Shown one piece after another: positions 12,601 to 25,881 of a DNA stretch of 64,000 nucleotides. Each line of letters starts with the position of its first letter. Position 1 is the first letter of the stretch. A model generated the notes under the pieces. The model saw only the letters and a program-made list of their open reading frames with translations. It was not told the origin of the DNA and did not search any database. Both the position numbers and the translations under genes were made by a program. This stretch comes from Carya illinoinensis (lineage: Eukaryota; Streptophyta; Magnoliopsida; Fagales; Juglandaceae): contig NC_056759.1 of NCBI RefSeq assembly GCF_018687715.1, positions 30,929,385 to 30,993,384 of the forward strand. Reading direction: 5' to 3'.

Positions 12601-13546
12601 TACATCTGGAATCCATAATCCATTCATCGGAATGACAAATGGATGATGAACTTGTCAAGGCAAAATCTGAATCATCATTTATATCCACGACATTGGCTGT
12701 GGTGGGTTGATTCTGCTGTTGTCCCTTCAGCTTGGGACAATCCTTCTTCCAGTGTCCTTTGTTGCGACAAAAGGAACACTCGTCTCTGGTGATTTTTCTG
12801 CCGAATGATGAACCACGTGATGTGACCTGGATTTTCGATTGAAAACTTTTCTTCTTTCCGGGATACCTTGACTGTGATCTCCCTCTTGCTGTTAACGCTT
12901 CACTTGATATATCTAGTTGTACCTGCTTATCTTTTCTACGATACTCATTGCTAATTAAAGAACTAGATACATCATCAAAACTAATCTTTTCATTCCCATA
13001 CAGTAGAGTAGTAATTAAATACTTATATGTATCAGGCAAGGAATTTACCAAAAGTAAAGCTTTATCTTCATCTTGGATTTTAGCATCCAAGTTTAACAAA
13101 TTAGCAATAATTTGATTATAACTATTCAGATTTTCAGACATAGAAATACCTTCACAAAATTGGAATCTGAAGAGCTTTTTCTTCAAGTGCAGACGGCTCT
13201 CAATGCTCTTCTTCATGAACTTATCCTCTAATTTCTGCCAAAGTTTCTTAGCATTTGTCTCTCTCATGACAAAATACTTCTGTTCTTTGGTAAGACATAA
13301 TTGGATTGTACTACAAGCTTGGGTATTAAGCTTCCTCCAATCTTGTTCAGTCATATCATCTGGTCTTTCGTCCAACGTAATATCCAACTCTTGTTGGATC
13401 AAAACGTCCATGACTTCACACTATCACATGCTGAAATTGCTAGTTCCATCGAACTTCTCAACTTCAAACTTGGCATTTGACATTGTGGACCGATACCCAA
13501 AACTACTAACATTTTCAAAGCTCGTATCTCTTTCAGATCTTTCCAT
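9692..13546 (-). pseudogene. copia gag-pol polyprotein, degenerate
   Basis: The gag start is at 13546 (MERSERDTSFEN), followed by two adjacent in-frame stops near 13430 and then a long open gag (13411-12497). The open gag ends in a CCHC zinc knuckle (CSFCRNKGHWKKDC) and the protease region, whose active-site triplet reads DSR instead of DSG. The integrase core piece is at 11888-11661 (RFDNGGEY, then TPQYNRVAERMN). The RT N-terminal half is at 11002-10625, ending YGLKQSPRQ; the catalytic box at 10603-10343 reads YVDN. RNase H is at 10306-9692 (STEVEYMAV, YCDSQSAIHLAKN). Several stops and frame changes separate the pieces. The element is dead. Confidence 0.94.
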
Positions 13547-14082
13547 TTGAATTTAGAAAATTTAGACACAAATAGTTGGAAAGCACTATTTGATCGTTGA
13601 AATCGGATTCCAAATGGCTTAGATCAAGCCCAAAATGGATCTGGAAAATGAACGGTCCTGATCGTCTGGTGCATGAGATGCACACGCACCAGCAGTACGA
13701 GTGGGGGCGCGTTGGCGCGTGTAGTACATGCGTAGATTCCTTCTAGGGCGCGTGGGGGCACGTAAGGGAGTGAGATGCACGCGTAGAATTCCTGTAAGGT
13801 GCATGGGGGTGCGTGGAGTGCGTGTGTGTCATGCGTCCTCCACCTCTGGGCGCGTGGTGGTGCATGTGTGCGCGTGGCGCTGATTGGCAGTCGTCTTCAA
13901 CCTCCAGATGAGCGTGGAGTGCATGGGTTCACGCTCCTATCTTCTACCGGTGCATGCGGCTTCGTTCGACCTCCATTTTCGATTCCATTTGCGGTAACAA
14001 ATTTGTCTCAACTCGAGGAATACCCTGGAGTTATCAAAAGTTGATTTCAATCAACTTGATTTTTTGGACAGCTCGAACCAAA

Positions 14083-14094
14083 GCTCTGATACCA
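14083..14094 (-). other. Primer binding site (tRNA-iMet) of the copia element
   Basis: The minus strand reads TGGTATCAGAGC two bases inside the 5' LTR, the classical plant copia complement to the 3' end of initiator tRNA-Met. Confidence 0.93.
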
Positions 14095-14096
14095 AT

Positions 14097-14475
14097 TGTT
14101 GAGTCTCTAACCTGTCCAAAATCACACAAAATGATATTTAAGTGGTTCAGCAAATTGTCTACATCCACTAGAGCCTCTTTTACTGAATTTGTACGAGATT
14201 CATAAAAAAAACTCTACAAATCCTCTCTCTCACGTACTCTCTTTCTCTCTAATTTTCCACACTCCTCTCTTCACATCTGAGCTCTCTTATTTATAGGAGA
14301 GAGTAGCCTACAATTTATGTGTTAGGTGTAGCAATTTGTGACCTTGCTGCAGACACTTGGGTTGGTGCCTAATACAACAAAAAGAGGGAGATCAACAATG
14401 TAGATTTTGGGGGGGTTGGTGAATGAGTTTGCAGGGGTTTGGTTTCACAGGTTTCACACTTAGGGTGGTTCAACA
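14097..14475 (-). repeat. 5' LTR of the copia element
   Basis: TG...CA ends, matching 9034-9411. On the minus strand it carries TATAAATAAG (about 14287-14296), the likely promoter. Bases 14476-14480 are the right copy of the AGATT duplication. Confidence 0.96.
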
Positions 14476-15345
14476 AGATTGTGATCTGTCTCAACTATTG
14501 TTGGCAACCTATATCTAAAGATCGATGCAATGTAGATCTTCTTCGATCATTCATATCCATTCAAAATAACTACACAGTATTGTTCATGTGTCATCAAAGC
14601 TTTTAGCTTTCTACAAAAGCTTTATCCCAAGCCGCACAAATAGATTAATTCAACTCTATTGTTGCCTTTCTTTTCACAAAACAAAAGCAACATTTTTTAA
14701 GCAAAGAGTATATGGGACAAGAACAGTACGTCTTGTGGTTCCATTTCCCTTCCTTTTTAGCTTATTCATTGTTTTTGCTATCATTCACTGTTTTGGCTTT
14801 CTTGTGGTGTTTAAAATTAGGCCTCAGCTCTCCTTTTGTATCTTTGTCTATATTAATTATGTTAATCTTTTAGCATATTAAAAATACTATTCAAGATCTT
14901 ACTGCTTTTCTAAGGTATTGAATTGCTTGAATCCATGTTCCTTGAGGATGTTAAAACCCATTTCATTAACGGAATTGTTGAGAGTAAGTAAGACCGAAGC
15001 TGATCAATAAACATGAGCACAGTAGAATCACAAAGAGCACACTTAAGTATGCATAAAATAGCCCTCTATGAAATAGTAAATCAATGTATTGCCATTAGTA
15101 CATACCTCTAAATAGAATCCGTGAACAACACAACTTCATCCAAAGTTACATATACATCATAAATATCATTTATTATTATTATCGTGGAAATGACCCTTTT
15201 TATCATTCTCCTGTAATATCCAAACTAAGGCTAAAATGATTTTCCCACTATTTAAAAGAAACTCACCATCAGCCTATCCCTTGCAAAGTTCAATTCTAGA
15301 ATTATAGAAATCAAGGATTTTATTGATATTCAAATAAACATGGGT
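14476..15345 (-). pseudogene. TPS2 pseudogene, middle piece (exons 5 and 4)
   Basis: 14891-15010 aligns by eye with TPS1 exon 5 (3425-3565), and 15115-15300 with the DDxxD exon 4 (3846-4064). The latter includes the sequence equivalent to the DDIYD region (about 15155-15180) and the end of the ARDRL block (about 15275-15290). Both exons carry indels and stops. The sequence following exon 4 (AAATAAACATGGGTA, 15331-15345) matches the TPS1 intron-exon 3 border and then passes within about 20 bases into LINE sequence. Exon 3 is therefore mostly lost. Confidence 0.82.
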
Positions 15346-15349
15346 AAGA

Positions 15350-16955
15350 ATGGACTGCTTTTTGAAGAACCAAGTGACGTGGCAGGGCAATTAGTGCTTT
15401 GGTAGGGTTACTTTGTGTTTTTCATTAGTGTGCATTGGGGGTCAGCCTCCAGCCGATCTCTGGTTCACTCTCCAATGGCCTTTCACTACCGGTGGGTTTG
15501 GGATAGGGTGCCTTCCTGGTTCTTTGAATACGGGGGAAGGTTCTAAGGAGGGTAAGGGTGATGTGAAGGTTTCGATGGGTACTGGGGGTGCGAGATCTTT
15601 CCTCCAGGCTCTGCAACAACCTTTGCCAGTGGCCAAGTTTTGCCTGCCGATGAGAAAGCCAAAGTTGATTGATGGTGGTTTGGGTTTCATGGTCACGGAT
15701 GCAGAGATTGACAGAGCTGCTGATGAGTTAAAGTTTTCTTTGGTCCTCAAATTCCTCTCAGCAAGACCGTCTATTGATGTGTTGAGGAGGCACATTATTA
15801 AATCTAGGGGGTTGTTTTTGGTTGCTAGTTTTGTCTTTTCAATTGGTTGGTTGATTTTGATCTCAAGAAGGAGTCCTCCATTGCTCTGTAGTGGATCTTT
15901 CTTCCTGGTTTGCAGCTCAATTTGTACAGGTTAGACTGTTTATAGATTATTGCTTCTCGGTTTGGGCAGTTTTTGGGCACTGATAATCCAACTTTGTATC
16001 GAACGAGAGCCATGGCAGTGAGATTGTGTGTTGAGGTTGATCTCCAAGAGGAACCTGTTGCGGGTTTTCCTTTGGTGATTGGCCAGAAAAGTCAATTTTG
16101 GCAAGAAGTGGTGTATGAAAAAAAAGGGAATTTTATTGTACTAAATGTTTCAGGCAGAGGCATACTTCTGTGGTTTGCAGGAGTGGGGTGAGGGGTAAGA
16201 AGGGTTTTGTGAGAAAAGAGGGGCCATGTGTTCCTCGGAAAGATGGGGAGATTAAGGAGTGGAAGGAAGTGGGAAAGAAAATACATGATGGAAAATAGGT
16301 GAGTGGGAAGGGAGACACTAATGTTAATGAAAGAGGAAATTAGGTTGCCTTTTGGGGAGGGGACTAGTGGTCAGGCAAGAGTCGATAATGATAGGGTTGA
16401 AGTTGTTAATGCAAGGGATGGGTTGGAGGAGGGAGAGATGAAGGAGGGGTCTATTACGGTTGAAGTGTTCACAGAAGAGGTTGATGTGGTTGAAGAATGA
16501 GAGCAGGGATCCAAGATGGCTTTGGAAGATGGTGTTGAAATTGGAAATCGAAATAGTGTTGCAGGGATATCCAATGGTAATGGTGATAATGAATTTGAGT
16601 TGCAGGAGGATTGTTGTTTAGATTAGGGTCCTAGTGTAGTGTCGAGTGGGTCTAGGATAGGTGAGAAAGAGGGGTCTGTTTCGGTAAAGGTGAGGGAAGA
16701 ACAACTTGTTGTGGTTGATGAAGGAATGCAGGGCGCTAAACTGATTATGGATGGTGGGTGTGTCCTTCCCGACGCTGGTGTAGAACTGGTGAAACCTAAC
16801 AAATGTGAAGTGTTATTAGATGGTGATGGTGATAATGCCTTGGATGTGCAGAAGGATTATTGCTTAGATCCAGGCTCAAGTTTAGTGTCGAGTGGGGTTG
16901 GAACAGGTGGTGTTAAAGAGTCAGTGTTAAGAAAATCTTGAAGGGCAAAGGCCCT
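15350..16955 (+). pseudogene. LINE (L1-type) ORF1 remnant
   Basis: The frame at 15413-15934 has the features of plant L1 ORF1 (DUF4283 nucleic-acid binding domain): SFLQALQ, then KPKLIDGGLGFMVTDAEIDRAA, then LKFLSARPSIDVLRRHIIK. A frame change is followed by AMAVRLCVEVDL at 16010-16048, the usual continuation. The expected CCHC finger cannot be found and the region 16190-16940 is acidic low-complexity coding-like sequence with stops. ORF1 would package LINE RNA. The element is split at 16956 by an LTR insertion and resumes at 25856. Confidence 0.85.
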
Positions 16956-18639
16956 TGTAATACCCCGTATTTACTTATATTTTAACTAAGTAATTATTGC
17001 ATTTATTAGGAGTATGGGCTTTCTTATTTTAAATTTTTTTAATTATGAAATTTAATTCAATGTATTTTATTGTTAATTATTGATTGTTATTTAAGATGCT
17101 CTTTATTTCAAATCAGTTTATTGTTGGATTTACTATTTTAATTTATTTAGTTTTTGTGTTTTAATTTAAGTTATCTTTTTAAATCCTGTTCGTTGGATCA
17201 ATTTCGAGACCCCGAGTTGAAAGACTAGATCTCCTTTCTTTCCTTTCTTTTTTTCTTTTTCCTTTTCCTTTTTCCTTCTTTCTTTTTCATTCTTTCCTTT
17301 TTTCCTTCATTTTCTCCACTCCCCTACTTCTCCCGCGCGACCCCTTCCCTCCCCTCACCAAAACCTTCTCTCAACTCAACCCACCATGCGCCACCCAACC
17401 TCGCCACCACCCACCTCATCGATTCACCCTCTCGCCGGCTACTACCCCTCCATGCCGAGCGCAGATCACACAACTCTCTCTCCCTCTCTCCCCAATTTTC
17501 TCCCTTCCCATAGTCCCTCCTCCTTGTGCGGCCCCTCTCAGCCGTGACTTAGCCAGATTGCAGCCAACCTTTGGCGCAGCTCATGTTGACAACCTCCCCC
17601 ATGCAGGTCTCTCCTCCACGTTCCACCATGGCGCAACCCCATGCCACCAACTGCCTCCCCCTTCATAGGTGAACCCCCAACAACTGAACTCAGCCCCTCA
17701 CGGCAGCCCTTTCCACCATAAAAGCACAGCCCGAAATGGGTTTTTCCCCTTTTCGCATGGCCTAGATTTGCCACTAAACCTCCCCTCTCGAGCCACCACC
17801 AACTCCACTGACACCCCATCAGCCACCTCCGTGCCCATCTTAGCCAGCCAAGCTCTCCCTTTTGAGATTTCCAGTTTTGAGACCTATGGCCAACACTTGG
17901 AAAACAGAAACTCTACTCAACCCCTAGTTTACTATCACACACCACATACCCATGTGGCAAACCGGTCTGTAAACCCAACCACCCGGTTCTTTCCTCTCAC
18001 CCATCTCCCTCGCACTAGTCTTCTCCCTCGCCCATCTCTTCTATGTTCTCAACCCATCTCTTCTTCTTCAACCCAATGGGCTAATCGTTTATTTCCTCAG
18101 TCATCACTCCGACGCCCCTCACCCCTGAAAGCTTAGAAATATTTTGACCGATTCCTACCTTTCAGTGGCCTTCTCTTTGTCTCTCTCACCGAGCCGTCAC
18201 CCCTCACCGAGCACCTGTCATTTTTGTCATTGATGCGAAGTTTTGCCGTCACCACCCACAATTTAGCCACCAATGAATTTTTCTACTTGACCTTTTACCA
18301 TACAAGTAAATCCAAATTCTATGTTCTAATGAATATTTGTGCATGCATTTTACTTGTTGGAACCAAGTATTTAGGATTGGTATTTTTTTTATCGTTTAAC
18401 AAGATTTTATTAATGGGTATTTTTTCATGGACTATCATTTTAACTTTGTTTCTAGACTTCATTCGGGATGTGTTGGGGAGGGGGCATGAGTGGATTTTAG
18501 CGCATGTGTCTTCTTCAACATCTCTTGCACTGAATTCCTGTCTTCGTACTTTATTCTGTCATGTGCAATCAACTCTACATGTGCTCTTATTGACCAGAAA
18601 AACATGAGAAATAGTTTTTGGGACAAAAGGTGGATTTAT

Positions 18640-20830
18640 ATATTTATTTCCAACTCCCTGTTGACAATCGGAACTAACTTTTGGTTGATGTAGTCGGTGC
18701 CTGAAGCCAGCACTGTGACCCCTCTCTGTACCTTTACAACCCCCCTCCCCCCCCCCCCCCCCCCCCCCAAAAAAAGATTGTTTTTTGGGTAAGCTATGGA
18801 TATAGGATGGTTGAGAGCTGCATACTTTGGGGCTCAACTCTGGAATGAGTTACGTGAAGTGGATGTGAAAAAGTTGCATCTTCCTGAGCTTTCTAGTTTG
18901 CATCTTTTTCCCTTTGTTTCATTTCATTTTGATCTTATAATCATACATACTTTCCATGGTATTGGGGTGTTGCTACGAGAAAACAAGCATTAAGCTAAGA
19001 GGATTTAGCATTAACTACCTGCTTTAATCTTGTCTATTTACTTAGTACTTGATTATTCTTTTTCCATGCTTAATTAGGTTTATATATAGGATTGTAGGTA
19101 GTTGGTCTATTTTGTGAAATTATACGTTCTTACCATAGTTGTATGCTTTTACGATACAATTCAAATTTTATTTTTTTTATTTTTTTTAATTTTAGAACTT
19201 GCAGAACACATCTTATAAGTGTGGATCAACTCTTCTAGTGTTCCTAGTTTATCAATTTATTTTCATAGGTAAGTTCCTAGGTTATCCATGAGATGAATCT
19301 GTGTCTCCATGGCCTTGAAAAATACATCTTATACACTTTTTGCTCCCCATGGTCTTTGTCATCCTCAATTTTATCTGTCTCTTTGTGCACCTGGTAAGTT
19401 AATGAAAATATCATTTTTACCTATTTTTTCTACTCACAGATCTAGAAGATTAATATAACCATTGTTAATATTCTGAGATTAGCATATTTGGAGTTTGTTC
19501 AAGTGTCGATATCCTTATTGATGTTAATGAATTTTGCAGAGATGTCATTACTAGTACTCATTTTTTCATTGTTTATTTTCAGTACATTTTTGTACTGAAA
19601 GAGATTTTGCTTGGGTTCAGCTAGCTTGTTGGAAATTGTAATAAGACGACTACTCTGGCTGATGTATCAAAAGGTGCAGCGAGTGGCACAGCATCAAAAG
19701 GTGATGCACCAAGTCTGCTCTAACCAAAATTCATATATGTGCAAATGGAATATTGTGGAAGACTCTGGAAGAATATTAGTATAACAAAGTTGTTGATTTG
19801 TACAGTGTGGATTTAATTTGAGAATTGTATTTGTTGTGCCTGGTATTATATGTACCCTTGAAATCAGAGCATTATTGTATTGAGGAAAACTGACAATAGA
19901 AATTCAATATATGAGGAAGAATTCTTAGTGGGAACTTTTGTCGAGCACGTTCAGTGCACTTTATCTCTGTTTTACAATCATCTTTAGTTTTCTCTTTTGT
20001 GGAAGAATAACTCTTTATTGAAAATGACTTAAAGTGCAAGAATGCCATAAAGCTTAGTCTTCATTTCAATTTCTCGTTGAATTGAACCATTACGATTAAA
20101 TTGAACCTTAGCAGCATCCATTAAGTTGCAGGGCTCGTATATACGAAAAAGCATAAATTCCTCAACTAAAAAAAGCATAACCTATAATGTTATTGGAAAA
20201 AAAATTCCTCAACTAAAAGCAAAAATTTCTCAACTAAAAAACTAACATTAGCTACAACCACAACCATAATCTTAGTGAAAAATAAATTAACACCCTCTAG
20301 GGCTCCTTCATAACCATAACCTGTAAGTTTGGTCAACTTGCATAAATGATCAACTAAACCATATTTACAATCATTTTCATACCGATTGTGTACAAAATTT
20401 ACATTCATTTCCATACTTGTGTTTACAAAATTTACAATCATTTACATATCCAAAACCTGTGTTTACAATGTTTACAAAATTTACAATCATTTTGACACCC
20501 CCTCTAGTATGGAAACCACACCAAAAATATTTTCCATACCCCATTCACCTATTTACAAATACCCCTTCTAATAATTCATCTAAACTAATTGTTGCTCAAA
20601 AAACTCGACCAGTGATTTGCACTACCTACCCTTGGGGCATGCCCGGCATTTCTAGATGTGTTGGCTGTGTTAGAGTACTACATTGGGTTGGGATAACAAT
20701 CTCGTCAAGACTACCACCAACTTGTGATTCAGGGAGGTCACTATATTGTTATTTGTTGTCAAAGATTTTCCTGCAAGTCTAAATTTACAAAAAAAATTAT
20801 GTTAGAAAGTAACATAAATGCAATCCAATA
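18640..20830. other. Unassigned insert sequence with a long poly(C) run
   Basis: AT-rich non-coding sequence with no gene-like frame. It contains a 22-base C run at 18747-18768 followed by seven A. The 19800-20560 part is rich in short direct repeats (CTCAACTAAAA, about 20160-20240, and TTTACAAT-type units, about 20360-20490). It may be the 3' flank of the MULE transposase or a separate insert. I cannot place its borders. Confidence 0.4.
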
Positions 20831-20831
20831 T

Positions 20832-22520
20832 TTACACAAGTACTTGAACAAAACATAATACTTGTTTCTTCTTTCTCTTCGTTGTAGCCTTCTCCATTGG
20901 TAGTACCTTTCTTCTTGTTGGTGGCCTCCCTTTCCCCCGAACTACATGAGGGCTTAATATTTTCTTACCATTGTCGGCAACTGTGTTCTCTTTCACCTTC
21001 TTTGAACCAGACTTAAGTTGTAATCCTACAAACTTGTGCTCAAAGTCTTCCAAATGGTGCAAGAATGCATTCACATGTTCATCAATTGAGGATACATGGG
21101 TCACCCATCTCAGACATCTTTTAACCACAAGGTCATATCGTCCTACATCCGCATTAATCCTCAAGTCATCATAGCTACTCTTTACCAATGTGTATCTCCT
21201 CTTTAAATCTTTTCTCCATCAATCCAATACATATTTCTCTGGTAGCTCATGGATGTACTTCATCTGACAGACTCTAAATGCATGCCTACAAATAATTCCC
21301 CTCGTCTCAAATAGGGCACATGTGCATTTAACTTCGTACTCCTCTTTATTATAATAAACTGGAAACTTGACAATTTGTACATGTTCATCGGAGGTGGAAA
21401 TTTCTTCAAAAACATCGAATGTGGAAATGCAACCTTGTATGCTAACGAGTGCAGGGTTACACAGAATCATCCTCCAAACCTCTCGTTGGACCTCTTTAAA
21501 CTTCGCATTCGTGTACAATGATTGAAACTGCTTCTCAATCTCGAATGCAATTGCACATGGTATCATTTGGTTGCAAGAATGGAAATCAGCTGTCGTCTCC
21601 ACCTCCACCTTCTTCCTTAAAGCATTGCCAAATTGATCAACCAAACAAAAGTACTTGTATCCTCGCTTAAAATAAAAATTGCCCTTAACAATATGGACTG
21701 TCCATGATGGTTGACACCAACGAAGTGAGCAAACGGCATCCTGTACCTATTTGTTAAATACATCGTATTGAACGTGATAACATCTCCAAAATACTTGTAT
21801 GTTGCTCGACTCCGTGCGTAAGCCCAGAATACATTCCTGACTCTAAACTCATCATCCACATCCATGACAGACACAAAACCATCATTCATTACCCTCATTC
21901 TCTTAAAGTAGTCATTCATTACTTCACCACCTCCTTTACCTAGCTCAAATGTCTAGCTTTCTCAATAAATTTCTGACAATCTTTCTCTTGGAATTCTAAC
22001 TTCTCAATCCCCCCTACGTCAGTCAAAAGTGCTTAGAAATTCTTATTCATCCGAATACCCGCTCTGTCATTCAAGTCAAGCATTCTCTGACTATATTCAT
22101 CTAAATATTTGTGAGATCTAAAAAATCTAGGCTTTTGTGGGCTCACAGTACTATGTTATGTACAAGATCAACGGTGGTCAAGACCCATTCCCCATTCACC
22201 AAGTGAGCATTTATCTTTGCCTTACAATCTGTTTTAATTGTTGATCGTGGCTTTGATAAATTACTGTGGCTAGGATAGTACCTACAACCATGTGCACATC
22301 CAATCATCACATACTTTGCACTCCCATCTACCTCTCTCTTCGTCCTTTTTGTGATAACACCGAAGCCCTCTTGCTTGGCATATCGTTTGTAATAGGCTAA
22401 AACCTCTTTATTAGTTGTAAACACCATCCCAGATTTTGGAGGCTCAACTCTTTCATCATCTTTTGATACTTCATTTGTCCCCTCCGCATCCGGCTCTATG
22501 TTTAAGTCGGATGAAGTTTC
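20832..22520 (-). pseudogene. FAR1-like MULE transposase remnant
   Basis: Three blocks occur in family order on the minus strand. The FAR1 DNA-binding domain is at 22427-22143 (VLAYYKRYAKQEGFGV...KRTKRE); an upstream acidic leader (EPDAEGTNEVSKDDE) extends to about 22520. The MULE transposase core is at 21919-21617 (VFWAYARSRATYKYFGDVITF, then PFAHFVGVNHHGQS). The SWIM zinc finger CTC...CRH is at 21644-21219 (CTCALFETRGIICRH). A basic C-terminal tail follows at 21188-20832. Stops (for example around 22030) and frame changes separate the blocks. Related host genes FHY3/FAR1 are transcription factors, but the decay and the location inside a transposon favour a dead Mutator-like transposase. Confidence 0.85.
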
Positions 22521-24480
22521 TGAAAATAATAATTACATTCAGGTTAGCATTTTTGTTATATGTAATAGGCTAAAATAATATAACAAATGTTGATCGTTTG
22601 ACTGTGACATACCTCTAACATGCTTTTCACTTTCATGACTAACTGGCTTCGTTGATGAATGACTTAGGTAGTGTGGGTAGGGCATAGTTGATCCGCATGA
22701 TAACATCGTCGGATGTTGTAAATACCCATTGGGTTAGAATGAATCGGATGCATGCACGTACAAGAAAAAATTTCTCAAACATAAAAACATATTACGTTCA
22801 ACATATCTTCAACTGGTCTCAATTCCTCCGAATTACTCGACGGAGGGTCAGGCATAGTTGGTCGAATTGTGGAATTGTCGAATGCTACAATTACTGAATG
22901 TGTTAGAAAGACTCCAGTATAGAGACTTTGTCACACACAACTAAAAAAATTTAATAAAAAAATATGTCTACCTGGCTATCCCAAGCATATGGATATGGAT
23001 TTGGATATGTATTTGATGGCAGTATATATGGTGGGTAGTACGGAATTAGTGGATCATGGTATCCCTATAACAAAGTGTAAAAAATGCATGAACTTAATAC
23101 TGCAATATAAAAACATTAATAATATTTTCAACTGACAATGTATATTATACCTGATTCGGTGAAATCGATGTCGAAAGCATAGGTGGCCTTTTATCTTTTC
23201 CTTCGCCCATCATGTTATTTAACTCAAATTTGACTATAGGTGACTAACACCCTCCCCTTTAACTGCACATGCAAACATAAAGTGTAGGAAGATGTTAAAA
23301 TCATAGAGGCCATAACAAAATAGTACTGAAATGATAGATGGATTAATCAAAATCATGACTATCAGTCATTTTCTCACGAAAACCAAACAAAGAGAAAATT
23401 CAAAAAATATACCATTAACCTATTTACCTATTTTGTACAAACATCAAACACTTGTCCCTACCCCACCCCACCCCATGCATCCAAGGCCAACCAAACTTCA
23501 TGAGGTTTGTTTTCTTTCTTTTTATTATTTGTCTTTTATAGCATATTGTACTTTTTTCTCCATCCCCTATAATTGATTAACCAACCAATAGGTGATTCCT
23601 AGTAGTTTCTTGCGGTGGCATAGCAAAAACAAACTCTTTTTTTTTTGTTCCCAACACAATGGCTTTTAAGATGCCATTTTTAGATTTGCATTTATATGTC
23701 GACTTCCCAAGCTTTCACCAATTAAAAACATCAACTAGCTAGCTAGCCTCGTTTATTTCTCCGTGAACAAAGAAGAAATCTGCACTATCAACATGGAAGC
23801 CTGGCTAAAATTCTTCACCAGCAATCATTTGCTCTACTTTTTTTATTGAACAAAAAATCCAAGCCAAAATAGAGGAAACTTTTCATCACCTGGCCTTTAT
23901 GATTTTACCCTCTTCCTACACTTTCACTACTATATGAGTAGCAATAATGGGACCACTCCCAATACCATGATGAACAAAAACTCTCCACAAAACAGAACAA
24001 AAAGCCCCACAAAACTCTACAAAAACACAAAAAGAAAAAAAAAAACACAAACTCACAGATCCATTAAAACAAAAACACACAAAATAATAGAAATGGAGAG
24101 ACAAAACTAAAAGAGAAAAATGAAAATGCTTTTTTTCATTTCTTACCCTTAGAAAGAACAATATTGGCCAGCTACAATAATGAGCTAGGTGGTGGGGGAA
24201 GGAAGACAATGTACGTAGGCTAGGGGAAGAACACGGGACAACATCCGGTGGGGGTGGGAAGACGAAGATGTGGGACAATGGGGGGTGGCGAGGGAAAGAC
24301 ACTGGACGTAATGTATTGGGGGGACAGGTTTCTGGGAAGACAATTCAAAATAGAAAAGAAAGTTTAAAAGGAAAAAAAAAAAAAAAAGGCCCACATGGGC
24401 TGGTGTGTGGAGGTTGCATATACAGTAGGCGATTGAGTAGCTTAACTCCTTGGAAAACATTGTCCGCCACAACTCCGCCA
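22521..24480. other. Non-coding flank of the MULE remnant; nothing recognised
   Basis: AT-rich, with a poly(A) run at about 24369-24386 and a purine-rich stretch at 24190-24380. No supported coding frame. I looked for terminal inverted repeats pairing with 18600-20150 and could not define them by eye. Confidence 0.4.
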
Positions 24481-25881
24481 CTTTTGGCATGACCTTTGAT
24501 CTTCCAGAGTTGCCTTTCGTCACTGTAAGTATAACCTTTTGAGATTTAAATATATTTTGCTTTAACAAATCTTTTGTAATTTGGTTGGTTGTGCCGGACG
24601 TTGAGTCCGAAGAGTTTGGGGGTCCGTTGGATTAGAAGATGGAGTCGTTTGCATAATTGGATCATGTTGGGATTTGCTAGCTGTTGATTATTTGGGTCGT
24701 GTTATATACATTGCATAATTGCATGCATGTTCATGTTTGTAAATGAAAACCGAGTTTTTACATAATTACATGCATGTTCATGTGTATATTTGAAAACTAG
24801 GTTTTCATGTGAGAAATAATTTTTGGGTGCGTTTGTATCGTGACCCCAAGCCGAGATGGGGTATTATCTTGGTGAAGCTCCTCTGGTCATTCAGGAGCGT
24901 AATATACTGAGTGACATCCCCTGAGTTGTCACTGGGTGACAATGTGATTGAACGGGATGGTAACATTCTCATGCCGACTTTGTGGCCCCTCTGCTGGCGG
25001 GGGCTAGAGGATACTTGGCCATGAACGTGCTAAGTACGGAACTGAGCATCGCTCGTTACATAGTCACACGCACAATCATTACGTATGGTGTGACGAAGGG
25101 AGTTAGGGTGTGCGGATGGTCCCTAAGGAAGATCATAGTGCATACGGGATAATTGGATAATAGGTCATTTTCTTGAAAAATGTCGAGTTTTGATAAAAGG
25201 ATTTTATGTGCACCATTTTCTAGGAAAATTGTGGATTTCTAGTGGACCATTTTCTGGAAAAATTGCGAATATGTTTTAATGGATATATTTTTGAGCCAAA
25301 ATGGGATTTTGGCATGTGTTGGAAAATATTCATTTTCGGAAAAAATGATTTTCGGGTTTCATGCATATTTCATCATATGCATGCATATTTATTGTTGCAT
25401 GAATATATTTTATCTTTTGGGCTATTTGGTTCATTACTTATTGAGATTCACAATCTGATAGTATTCGATACCCTACAGTACCGTTTCATGGTACCGTAAA
25501 TTTTGATGCAGATGATGAAGTAGAGCCTAAAGATGCATCTCCGCCGGAGAAGTGATCGGGGATCACTTTCTCATGAGACAGGATTTGTTTCCCACTTTTG
25601 GATATTATTTTTGATTTATTTATATTTTCATTACATAACTATAATACTTTTTGAAACGCTTGTGTTTAAGTGAATTTGTATTTAACAATTATGGTACTTA
25701 GTTGATTGACTTTAACTTGTATGCTGCTTCTTTTGTCTTATAAGTGTTGCATGTGCACACACTTAGCACTTGTCGTTGGGGTTCGCGACCTGTGTTGTCA
25801 TCATCCTGACGCCTCGATTCCTATATTTCCGTACGTGGGAGTTGGGGGCATCACAACCCTCCCTCAAAAATTAAATTTATG

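Larger units (their letters stand above)
9034..14475 (-). mobile_element. Full-length Ty1-copia retrotransposon (5.4 kb) inserted in TPS2
   Basis: The structure is complete, with two LTRs (9034-9411 and 14097-14475), a perfect 5-bp target duplication AGATT (9029-9033 and 14476-14480), a tRNA-iMet primer binding site beside the right LTR and a purine tract beside the left LTR. Both place transcription on the minus strand. The internal order gag, protease, integrase, RT, RNase H is that of copia. The LTRs show about 15 mismatches in their first 125 bases by eye, so the insertion is not recent. The coding region is broken. Confidence 0.97.
16956..25855 (+). mobile_element. LTR-type insertion within the LINE, itself carrying a MULE remnant
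   Basis: The left end is TGTAATACCCCGT and the right end GGGGGCATCACA, the TG...CA ends common in plant Ty3-gypsy LTRs. The flanking 5-mers are GCCCT (16951-16955) and ACCCT (25856-25860), a duplication with one mismatch. LINE ORF1 lies before it and LINE ORF2 after it. LTR-like sequence is seen at about 16956-18600 and 24490-25855, about 3 kb in total. This is the size of the solo LTR at 41470, so I read this as a solo LTR opened by a later insertion. No paired LTR, primer site or gypsy pol was found inside. Confidence 0.65.

Noticed and set aside
15425..15795. Minus-strand frames overlapping the LINE ORF1
   Set aside because: Shadows of the plus-strand ORF1 frame, which has the recognisable DUF4283 blocks.
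17669..18607. Plus-strand frames of 155 and 127 codons in the 16956-25855 insertion
   Set aside because: Proline/serine-rich, low-complexity translation of pyrimidine-rich LTR sequence with no family motif and no codon signal.
20832..22520. Functional FAR1/FHY3 host transcription factor
   Set aside because: In-frame stops and frame changes between all three blocks, and the location inside an LTR insertion, indicate a dead transposase.
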